Both the position numbers and the translations under genes were made by a program. Under the pieces are notes generated by a model that worked only from the letters and a program-made list of their open reading frames with translations, was not told where the DNA came from and searched no databases. Positions 21,901 through 33,900 of a stretch of 64,000 nt of DNA are shown piece after piece; within the stretch, counting starts at the first letter, position 1, and each line of letters opens with the position of its first letter. Origin of the DNA: Littorina saxatilis (taxonomy: Eukaryota > Mollusca > Gastropoda > Littorinimorpha > Littorinidae); NCBI RefSeq assembly GCF_037325665.1, contig NC_090261.1, forward strand, positions 27,356,740 through 27,420,739, given 5' to 3'.

Positions 21901-24900
21901 TTTCACTGTACTCACTTGCTACACAGGTGGTCGTTGAGAAGGCAGATGGCCCCTGGGTCGTTGTCGAGGTGTGTGTTGTGGAAGGGGCAGCGTTCTCGCT
22001 GTTGGTCGATGGCTTGGTTCAGCAACGTCAGCAGTCGTCGCGGAGGCAGCATCACACTTGGAGGAAGGAACACTGTACAACAATACAACGCAATTCCTGA
22101 AAAGATTTTGCTAACATACTGAGTGTGTGCAAACAAGAAGGAAGGTTGCTTTCAGGTCGTCTACTTGGAGTCTGATACTGATACAGCAGTCCCTGCAATG
22201 TACGGCCCCCGGCGTGAGCGGACACCTGACATGTACGGACACATTTGCTCAGCACGGAGTGTTTTCCTTCTATATTTGCCCCCCCTTAAACGGACACCTG
22301 CAAAACGTGGACGCGGACACTCATTTTCGGTCCCAACAGCAGGTCATACCTCCAATGTACGGACAGACCATCGTCAAATTTTCACCACAACAAAATCGAT
22401 AACAGAGCAGTCCGGCTCTTGGTACAAAGATCACAGCCGCAATGGCGTGATGACAGTCACTGACAACTTGAGTGCGCGTGTACCCATCAGGAGGGGGGGT
22501 AGTTTTGGTCAGGAGTGGATTACATGCGAAGATGCCAACATGAAACTGCACTGAGCTCTTTATTCTTGTCTGTTGGACGTAAACAACAGAAACCACAGTC
22601 GATGAAGGTCCTGAGCGAAAGTGAGTGAAAAACCGGCCACAGTTCTCAGCATCGTGTGTCTGTGTGTAACCTCTTTCATTGACAAGATACTCTTGTTTCC
22701 CCTCAGCCTTGACCAGTGAGTCCGTTGCCTAATCTGTGAACCCTTCGCTTTGTCAAAAGTTACGACACAGTCAACTGGTTTTGCTCTGAATGAACAGTCC
22801 AGCTGGCCTCTCTGGCCACAGCCCACATGGCTGGAGGGAGTGAGAGAGAGGAAGGGGGGGGGGGAGGGGTAGAGGGGTAGCTGGCTAAACTCTGTGGGTG
22901 TCTGGTGTCACTGCATGTCAGCAGGAAGAGCATTGGAGAGAAATAGAGAGGTGTACTCTTCCACACAATTTCCAAGCATCAGTTGTCACGGCTTGGGGTA
23001 GGCATGAGTGAGGGAGAGTGGGAGCTGTGTTATGTACAGTGTATTTCCGACTGAAGAGTGAAAAGTCACGGCCATGCCACATGATCGGCATGCAGTCAAT
23101 AAAGCCAGACAAGAAAAAAATAATTACATGATTATGACATGCAGCTCTATCTGCTGCTATTTATTCAAACTGGTTTTCAAGCATATTCTTGCAAAGCATC
23201 TGCCAGACATGAGACCAGCAAATGTTCAAAAAGTAGGAAAGTGAGCCGGGGTCCAGGGGCAACACCCCGGTAGGGGGTTCAGGGGGGCTTCGGAAAATGA
23301 ATGATAGAATTATAAAGGCCATTTTGGGGCCTCTCCTGATAGCAAAAAATGAGATCATGCCTTTTTAAAAAGCTATAAAACCCACAAGAATAATATGTTT
23401 TAGCATTTTAAACAAAAGTGTGATTTATAACAATCACACACACACACAAAACTTTCCCCTTATTTTTTCAGTTGCTAATGAAAGATGAAACACCCGACTA
23501 CGTTCTCATCAACTAATTTCGGTGGTGCACTCGCCCTATCGCAAAAAGAAAAAAATGACAAAAGTTCGTTTGCATTTATTTTATAGAATTCTCGCGACCT
23601 GGCGAAAAAAATGTCGATGCACCTCTAGCCCTATGTATCTGCTAGTGGTACCGGTCAGTATCGTCCACAACCAACCACTCAAATCGACGTACTTTGCCGT
23701 AACCTGACCCTGGGGTCCGGAGCCAAATCGCCGACCGGATTCTTGAGTGGGCGTGGTTTGCAGCGAGAGTTAACTTTTCCTAGCTTGCCCCATGCATAGA
23801 TGCTACACCAAGTCCGTATTTCACCAAGCAGTGGCCGTTGTCGCACCACGTGCACACGGCCTGACCGGGAATGGATATCTTGGCGATACTGTCGCCAATG
23901 AGCTGGCGCCTTTCTTTCTTGTTGATAGTGACAGTCACTTCTTCTGACAGCCAGTTGGCTTTCCACTTGTTTTTCACACTTTGGTGGTCGATCGTAAGAG
24001 CTTCCACAGCCGACAAAACAATACGGAATCCAGACGCCATGATGCTACCTCTTTCACCTTCGGCGTTTGGAGATCGGCAGCCAATCAAAACAACCCACAA
24101 ACTGCCATCTATGAATAATTAAGCCCCGGCGATAATCGTCGGAGATCGACAGCCAATCAAACGCGACCCATGATACTACTATGGGTTCACGCGAGTGCTG
24201 GGGTGCGAATGCACTGACTTCAGACGCAGACAGCTTCAGCTGAACGGTTCATACCACCACCTATGGGTTCACGCAAGTGCTGGGGTGCGAATGCACTGAC
24301 TTCAGACGCAGACAGCTTCAGCTGAACGGTTCATACCACCACCCCCCTCCCCCCTTTTTTCTCAACGAATTTGCATCGATCTCAAGAATGGTCTGTGAGC
24401 TAAGGAAAATCGAAAATTTTATTGTAAATTTTCATTTAATAAATATACCTACCCGAATCACATGTAGCATTGACACAATCGGAGATGCTAGGTTCTGTAC
24501 AGGCTAACCGTCTAAGGGAAGCAACCCCAACCACAAAAGTGTAAACGTAGCCATGGTAATGCCCATACACCCGGGGAGTTACCTCCCCTCGTGCATGCCA
24601 CGTCACCACTGCTACTGAACACGTGGTTCCTATCATTCGACCTAAAGAATAAATTCTCCAAATCAAAAGCGGGGTTGGCGGGAGGGAATATACTATGTGA
24701 TTCGGGTAGGTATATTTATTAAATGAAAATTTACAATAAAATTTTCGATTAAATTACATATTCCTACTCCGAATCACATGTAGCAGATTGCAACAACAAG
24801 GCGGTGGGAAAGAAAAATCCAACTCACTCAAAAAACCTTGCCGAAAACCTGGACCGCTGCCAAAGAACCAGGGCGGTCCCAGTGGGAAAGAAAATCTAAC

Positions 24901-27900
24901 CCACTCAAAAAGCCCTTGGCAGGGCTGGCCCACTGCCAACAGGCAGTGAGGGAACCGAGGAAAGTCCTGATTGACAGCCGAGAAGAATCTCAGGCAAAAG
25001 CGTAAGAGACAACCTCAGAGATCCAGAAAGCTGTGCTCAGCACTTCTTCCAATCTCCTAGCCGTAAAAAACAGCACCGGAATAGACCCAAGCCTTGGATT
25101 AATAACCCTGGCGAGCCAAGGGAAAGACAAGCTTCCCCCCCCCCCTTTTATTGGAAGGAAATGCAAATGTCCTGAGAAGATCCGTGCGTAAGGTTGTCCC
25201 CTCAACTGAGAAGGACGAACCCCCGCGGTGACCTTAAGACAACCATGCCAAAGTCTGCAAACCTTGGGATGTAGTAAAGCCCAAAAGGCTTGTGAGAAAG
25301 AAGTCAGCTCAAAATAAGAGTGACCAATCCCCACGAAAGAGCGAGAGAGAGACATCCAAGCACTACGTACCAGAGTCCACCTCGAAGAGAAAACTCACAA
25401 TAGAAGGTCGCCAGTCATCCCCTACCAGTCCCTGCGAACGCAGGGAGAGAGGTAGCACCCGACAGCAGCCACTTACGACTGTGCGTAAGCTACCGGAAGT
25501 GAGGACCCACGGTGGTCAAAAACCGATGTGACTGGCAACCATAAACAAAATGGCTAAAAGCCAGAATGTTCCCAAAACAGTCTGCTTGAAGGTAATCGAG
25601 AGTGAATCAAAAACCTAAAGCAGAAAACCAAGACTGGTAAACGTAAACCGTGAAGCCAGCCAGCCATAAGACTCCCGAAACCAGAGTTCTCAGGGAAAAA
25701 ACAGGCAGTTAACTTCCTAGCCAAATCAAGAGCCTACCTGAGTTTGGCCAGAAACCCAGAGCGCGTCTGTCCCTGTCTGAAGACAGAGTCCAACGCGGAG
25801 AAAAACGGACAACCGCCCTAGACAAAGTTGCCTATTGTAGCCGGGCGACTGTAAGGAAACCCGACCCAACGGACGTCATCCGGACTCGCCTCATACTAAG
25901 ATGAGGAAGAAGAGAGGAAAGGCCCAAGACTGAAGTCACAGGAACCAATCCTTAGCTAAACCTCTGCCCGAAGGAGAAGAGTAGCCAAAACCTGAGAGAG
26001 AGGAGGAAAGCCACAAAGAACTACTCCTCAAACATCCATTGTCCAAGACAATGCCCCCTCAGGAAAATCTGAATGTTACCTCCGAGGCCAACTCAAGCGT
26101 ACCTTAAGTTTGGACGAAACACCAGAACGCGTCTGATCACTAGAGAAAGACAGAGTCCGACTCGATGAAAGACAACAAGGACCAAAGTCCAAACGTTTGT
26201 GGCCAAACAGGGGTAACCTGAATCCAGAGAACCCCACCCAAACGAAAATCGTCCTATCCAATCTCTTAAAAAGAGAGAACAAAGGAAAGAAAAGACGAAG
26301 TCCGAAGCCACAAGAAGCGGGAAGGCAACAACCACCATCGCCGCAACGTGGAATGGCTGTTGCCCAGCCAAGGCTGCCTATAGGCTGCCAGCTTAGCTTA
26401 ACCAGAGGAATGAGCATGCTTCTGCTAAGCATGTTTCTGAGTATGCTAGCCTTACCTTCCTTCAACCCTTGTAAAGCAGTCAGAGACCTGCTGATCTCTA
26501 CTCGACTGAATCTCTACTGCAGGCAAAGTTTAAGCAACTCTCTTTGACTGTTCAGGGAACTGAGAATGCGAAAGAAACGAGTCCCTCCGACACCCGCCGT
26601 ACGAGCGTAGTGAAGGAAGGGCAGCCTCATCTGCTCCATGCTCACCCTAGCAAGGGCTGGCCAACAGAGTAGAGAAAGGAGGCAAGTTCCAAAGGCTGAA
26701 TAAGCAAGAAGGAACAGAAGGTGAAGCCCGTGTAGCCGAGGCCAGTCAAGGCTGAGCATGTTCCGGAACTGAACCATAGTAGAAACAGCGGCAGAACCAA
26801 AACACTAGAGATACCACTTTCGGGAGGAGATGGCCTAGCCAAAACCTGCAAACCGTGGTACCTACAAGAGGTGACTAAGGAACCGGAAGTAGGAAAACAT
26901 CCTATCTTCACGGAACGGAAGTCCGACATCGACAACAAAGTCAACCAACAAGGAAGCCACCAATGTCGATGCACCCAACGGGAAATCCTGAGCCGAAGAT
27001 CCGAGCTTCGACGGAAATCCAGAACGTGTTCGATTGCTGACCAAAGACTGAAAACCAGAATAGCTCAGCTACGAACGCAACCGAAGTCACAGTTGCTGGT
27101 GGTAAACTGATGAATGAGATGACCGGAAACCGGAAAACCATCCAACCGGAAAAAGACCTGACTCATCCCCCTAATGACGGTCGTGAATAGGGGAAACGTC
27201 CAGGGCCACCCGAACTGAATAGGCAGTAAACTCAACACCCAACAGGTAAAGTGAAGACTGCCCCGGCTGAGGCTGAAAGCCTAAATGCCCGTAGGCCAGC
27301 CGCTGTTCCTCACCCCCCGACCTCCGAAGGAGTGTCAGGAAGAGGAGAAGTGTATCCGAACAGAGCCGGAAATGCAGCAGACAAAACCGCAAAAAACGGA
27401 AGCGAAAGTTGCATAGAGTAGACTGAGGCCGGAAGCCCAAACGCCCGTAGGCCAGTCCTCTGTCAACTCCAGTCAAAACCGCAAAGTGTACTTGAAATGG
27501 AGGACTTATGCTTCCAGTAAAACCGGAAACGCCACGCCGACAACGGCTGCCGCCCTGTGAAACACAAATGCCCACGACGGAACAAGAGTGAGACAGAACA
27601 GAAGAGGACTGGGGCCGGAACCCGAACGCCCGTAGGCCAGTCCTCGATCAACCCCAGACAAGCCACAACGTGCGCTTGTGATGGAGAACCTATGCTTCCA
27701 GACAGGAAGTGTAGGAGGCCGAAGCCCCGTCCGGGAAAAAACTTCGACGTGACCTCTGCCGCAGCTAAGAGGACAGCGTTAAGCCTTTTTCCCGATAACC
27801 AGCACGTGTGGAATCGCTGACGACAGACTGAATGTCCGACACAACCAGCGAAAAAACCGAAGTCCACGTACTGGTGGAAGGCCGGTGAAACGGCATAACC

Positions 27901-30900
27901 GGAAAACCGGAAATCCGTCCCCCCCCGACGTCGTCCTAACTCATGCCTTGACCAGGCTAAGAGAGAGAAGACGGCAAGTCTGCAGCCGCCGGCACCGGAA
28001 CTGCAGTCGACGCGACAACCGAAGGTTGAAACGCTGACTACATCGGCCAGGGCTAAGACAACACCTGCCCGAAGGGCTGGCGTTGCTCCTCAGCTACCGA
28101 CATCCTGAAGGAAGTGGAAGCGAAAGGAGCAGTAAATCCGGGCGGAGCCGGAAAGCACCAGACGAGACCGCGAAAAGCGGAAGCGCCGAATGCGAGGACG
28201 GAGGCCGGAAGCCCGAATGCCCTAAAGGCAACGTCCGGTCAACCCCGGAAACGACCACAGCGGGTGCGTACGTCAGAGGACCTATGCTTCCAGCGAGTGC
28301 CGGAAGCGCAGCGCCAGAAACGGCTACCGCCATTGCTCCGCCACACAATGGTCTTCGAGGAAGCCAGGGTGTGACTGAACAGAGGACGAATGCCCGGGGG
28401 GCAACGTCCGGTCAACCCCGGAAACGACCACAGCGGGTGCGTACGTCAGAGGACCTATGCTTCCAGCGAGTGCCGGAAGCGCAGCGCCGGAAACGGCTAC
28501 CGCCACTGCTCCGCCACACAATGGTCTTCGAGGAAGCCAGGGTGCGACTGAACAGAGGACGAATGCCCGGGGGGCAACGTCCGGTCAACCCCGGAAACGA
28601 CCACAGCGGGTGCGCACATCGGGGGACCTGGTCAACCCCGGAAACGACCACAGCGGGTGCGTACATCGGGGGACCTATGCTTCCGGCGAGTGCCGGAAGC
28701 GCAGCAGTCGGAAACGGCTAGACAACTCCGGAAACGACCCCAGCGGGTGCGTACGTCGGAGAAGTAGCCGGAACCAACTGCCGCCATTGCTCAGCCACAC
28801 AATGGTCTTCAGTGAAGCCAGGGTGCGACTGAACAGGGGTTTGCGGGTCGTGAACCCGCCGAAAAGAGCTGTGTCCCAGCAGGGACTGTCCGACGGCCTC
28901 ACGAGGGCCTGTGGACCAGCTCGACTTACTTGAATCGCCAACCACAGCGGTAGAAGACGAAGAGGCAAAACATCCGCCCTAGACAACGTCTCGGCCGGAA
29001 GCGTCAAAGAAGCCAACAAGGTGACGTCGCCCACAGACAGCGGGACCAACGGAAGACGCAGGCTTGGCACGCGACAATTTCTTCACAAAGATAACGCAGA
29101 CACCTGCAACACCTGATCTGCTAACGGCAGAGAAGGCGAGGAGAAGAAACAGGACGTACAACAGTATATGACTGCCCCACAAAGTGTTTGTTCGAGGCAG
29201 AAAGAGTAACGAACAAAACATAAAAAACATGTTAAATCCGAAACCACGACAAGTCCTACGGACTGGTAGATACCTGCTAAAGCCTAGCCAAGTAAACCAC
29301 TGTCAGCGACGCTGATACACAAAATGGCGGCCAAGCGATAAGTTACTGGACAAAATTTAGAAGTCCAAAACGGACGAAAATTAAGCAATAACAAAAATTC
29401 CTGTCAAAGAAATGACGAAATATGAAATGGCTTACCAACTAACAAAGCAGAAGGCAAAAACGCAGGTAAAGTAAGGAGAACCTCACCATAACATAGGCCT
29501 AGCCACATAAATAAGCTGTCAGGAAAGCTGAGCAACCGAACGTGGCGGCCACAAGATAAGTTACTGAAACGCATTTAGGAGTCCAAACGGACAAAAAAAA
29601 GTCAGCAACTATAGGTAAATTCCTGTCAAACTAAAGACAAGAAGGAACAAGCTTACCAGCTAAACAAAGCAGAAAGCAAGTAAGAAGGTAAAATTACGTT
29701 TACCTCCAAAATACATGGCCTAGCCACAAAAATCTGTCAACTCATGCTGACAACAAAAATGGCGGCCAACAGTAGTCACTGAAATATCACAGGTCCAAAC
29801 ACGGACGAAAATCAGCAACTACAACAAATTCCCTGTCAAAATAATGACCAAAATGGAAAGAGCTCACCAACTACGAAGCAGGAGGCAAGATAGACGGTAA
29901 CGTGGCCGGTGGGTGTCAAAACAACACCAACAGCGCAGCCACAGGGGAGCCCAAAAAATACAACAACCTGCTCCCTCGAAAGCTGTAAGGTCGAAGGATA
30001 GGAACCACGTGTTCAGTAGCAGTGGTGACGTGGCATGCACGAGGGGAGGTAACTCCCCGGGTGTATGGGCATTACCATGGCTACGTTTACACTTTTGTGG
30101 TTGGGGTTGCTTCCCTTAGACGGTTAGCCTGTACAGAACCTAGCATCTCCGATTGTGTCAATGCTACATGTGATTCGGAGTAGGAATATGTAATTTAATA
30201 TCGGAATTCCGATAAAAATCGGACCAGTCCCATATCTGATCTGCACACGCTCCTCGGTGCTGTGTTTGTGTGGCTGCTTTTGTATGTCAGTGCATGGTGA
30301 GTGTGTTCACTGCCTTGACTCGGAGGATTTATTTTATCTCTTTTTTTCAACACTTTTCATACAAATCCTTTTTACAGAAGGTTTAAAGAAGTATTAGGAG
30401 TTTATTGTTATTGTTTAGTAGCCACAAGAAGTGATTAGCATAGACTCAATCCTGTTGTTTGTGTGTCTCTGTGTGAGTGTATGGGGGAGGGGGTGGTGTG
30501 GTCACCCCTCCCGTGACCAGACACCTGCAATGTACGGACAGTTTTGCTATGGCCCAAGGGTGTCCGTTCATGAGAGGGACTGCTGTAGTTATGATACTGA
30601 TTAATGTTTACCAATGCAATAACTGTATGAATCTCATGTAGCATAATACTGAATACAGTTTGTGAATACAGTGAGTTTCATGAATTTAACACTTTGCATT
30701 CTGCACATCCACAGTGTATTCTGTGCACAGGTGTAAATTAGTAACTAAAGCATATGATCAAAGATGCCAGAATTAATCTTACTTTGCAGGTTTTCGATCA
30801 GTTTTTGCCGTGAACCGTGTCCTTTCCCTTCCCAGTTGGCCATTTCCCGCAGGTCCTCAGGACTGCTACACATCATGTACCTACACATAACACAGAAGTT

Positions 30901-33900
30901 TACCATGTGCACACCAACCAAAACAATGACTGCAAGGAGATACAGGTACACTGCAATGCTCCTGTCAAAGACAGCTTAGTCCTCTTAGCTAAACATATTG
31001 CCTGCAAAAATACAAATATACATTCAATTATTTATTCTGTGTTTTACAGTTAGTTTCAACAAAATTGTTTTATATAAGTCTGTCACTCTTCACACTCAAT
31101 TTTAACATCTGTCCTTCCTGCACATGACTCATTAATTGCAACCAAGTAAAAACAACAATAGGGTAAGTATCACTTCCACAACTACTAGTTCTCGATTTGC
31201 ATCATCTCATTAAAACAGCAAACTTAACACAGTAAGTTAGGTTTGCACTTGATTTTAACAACAAGACATCTACTAAAGTGCCACAGAATCCAAAAGGCAT
31301 GTCAGCTCAACACTGACATCACCCAAAACACCTCACACACCACACCGTAAAAAAAAAAAACAGCAACAAGATTCCATACATGTTAGAAACAGACAGATGT
31401 GGTATACATACGTGCTAAGCATGTGGACGCGTTCGGTGTTGTGTTTGAGTGGTGTGAGCTGGTAGCGAAGGCAGTTGAGAGCCTCCAGTGGGCGACTGTC
31501 TTCCAGGTATTCAAGGTACTTCTGCTCCAGCAGCAGGAAACGCATTTTCTGCACACAAACCAAGCAGTCGTGAATTTTTTCCTCTCAGATCAGTCTGCAA
31601 CTGGGTATAATGTATAAGGTCTGTCTTGCAAAGAAAATCCACAGAAGTTATGAACAGAACCTCCAAGAACAAAAAGGCCTTGAAAGACAGGTTAAACTAT
31701 GCTCAAAGTAAACAGTCAACAAGTCAGAGCTGCCACTTCATGTTATTGCTGAAGATTTCCCACCCTGCTGAAGCACATTACTAATTGGTCACCACATGGA
31801 TAGGTTTGACTTGCCATTGTGACATAATTATAAATAAATAGTAGTTTATAACAAAACACACTTACAGTTACAACCATAATAACAAGATGACCACAAAACA
31901 ATCGTTGTGGTTTTGAACTTACCAGCATACCGTGTGGTGATGCCACCATTTCTTTCAGATCTGCCATTGAATGTTCTGCCTGCAACAACAGAACACACAA
32001 AACCAAGTCTTACAGAAAGTATAGACTAGTATGATGATACTATTTTTTTTATAGTGCAGATATGATCAACAATGTATGCAAGACAACACTCCCCAGGTCC
32101 CTGACCTTCCTTTTCGGCAATTCAAGTTAAAGAGTTATCAGATTTGTCACTGCTTGTCAACAATGTCATGATCTTGCCATGAAACGCTGCTGCATCAACT
32201 GCAAGTAAGACAGTAAGGCAAAAAACAAAACCAAACAAGTCGCGTAAGGCAAAATTACTACATATTTAGTCAAGCTGTGGAACTCACAGAATGAAACTGA
32301 ACGCACTGCATTTTTTCACAATGACCGTAGTCTGCCGCTCATGCAAAACGCAGTGAAACTGACGAGCCTGTTTACCGCGGTAGTGGTTTCGCTGCGCTGC
32401 ATTAGCACACTTTTCTGTACCTCTCTACGTTATAAATTTCTGAGCGTGTTTTTAATAATAATAATAACAATAATACGAGAATTTATAACCCAAACATATC
32501 ATATCTATATGTTTTTGGAATCGGGAACCGACAAGGAATAAGATGAAATTGTTTTTAAATCGATTTTGGAAATTTAATTTTGATCATAATTTTTATATTT
32601 AAAATTTTTAGAGCTTGTTTTTAATCCGAATATAACATATTTATAAGTTTTTGGAATCAGACAATGATGAAGAATAAGATGAACGTATTTTTGGATCGTT
32701 TCATAAAAAACAAAATTTAATTACAATTTTCAGATTTTTAATGACCAAAGTCATTAATTAATTTTGTAGCCACCAAGCTGAAATGCAATACCAAAGTCCG
32801 GCCTTCGTCGAAGATTGCTTTACAAAAATTTCAATCAATCTGATTGAAAAATGAGGGTGTGACAGTGCCGCCTCAAATTTTATAAAATGCCGGATATGAC
32901 GTCATCAAAGACATTTATCCAAAAATTGAAAAATACATCTGGGGATATCATACCCAGAAACTCTCATTTGAAATTTCATAAAGATCGGTCCAGTAGTTTA
33001 CTCTAAATCTACACACGCACACACACACCTTGACCCTTGTCTCGATTCCCCCTCTATGTTAAAACATTTAGTCAAAACTTGACTAAATGTAAAAACCAAC
33101 AAACTGACGTAAAACAAAATAAAACAAAACTTGACTAAATGTAAAAATAAGGTAGCCATCACATAATGATAAAGTAAGTCTGCGGCCAGTTTGTTCTTTC
33201 TTTCTAGTATGCCTAAGTCATCGATCCTGTGAATTTGTTTCCTTTTGTTCACGGGAACAAAAATTAGGTGGGCAGGCAACAACAAAATGATGATCAGGTT
33301 AAATTGGGTAACCACAATTTTTAGTCTAAGTCAGTGAGTATGCACTAGTAGATCTAGAGATTAAAATGAAAAAGTCTGTCTTTGAACAAATCTAGCGGCC
33401 CTAATTTTTTTTTTTTTTGCCTTGTCATTGAAAACAACACTTATTTTGTGAGAGGGGGGGCCTAAAAAAAATCCCAGTTATAGTTATACTATATAGAAAG
33501 CACATATATTCATACATGTATTACTTCTTCTCGTTCGCTATACATGTATAATAACTACTATGACTCACAGTGTTCTTATATGTGACCCTCCACCACGAAA
33601 TGAGTCGCATGTCACCTCGCGCGGTTCTGCGCTAGGCTTGATATAAGTCCGGAGAGTGTATGGTAACAGTGTGAGGGTCACCTTAGTCACAGGCGTATAA
33701 CTCAAACAGTTTCCGCTCTTTTCTAAAACGGTTTTCACCACTGGATAGAGCATAACAAACTCTTTAGGAAAATGTAAAAATATGATAATCATGCAAAGGT
33801 GACATGCGACTCATTCCGTGGTGGAGGGTCACATATTCCAGAGAACAGATTTCAGGCATGCGATAATTTCTGTAATTTTTAAGGTGCTCTGAAACCCAGA

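Noticed and set aside
28083-28721. Longest open frame in the window (212 codons, plus strand)
   Set aside because: It lies in the 173-bp tandem array; the peptide repeats with the DNA unit and has no domain. T-poor DNA makes stop codons rare on this strand.
28231-28749. CRISPR-like array
   Set aside because: Head-to-tail units of 173 bp without unique spacers; it is an ordinary tandem repeat in eukaryotic intron DNA.
24751-30199. Whether the 5.4-kb body is an LTR or other virus-like element
   Set aside because: Ends are inverted rather than direct, and no gag, pol, capsid or integrase reading was found.
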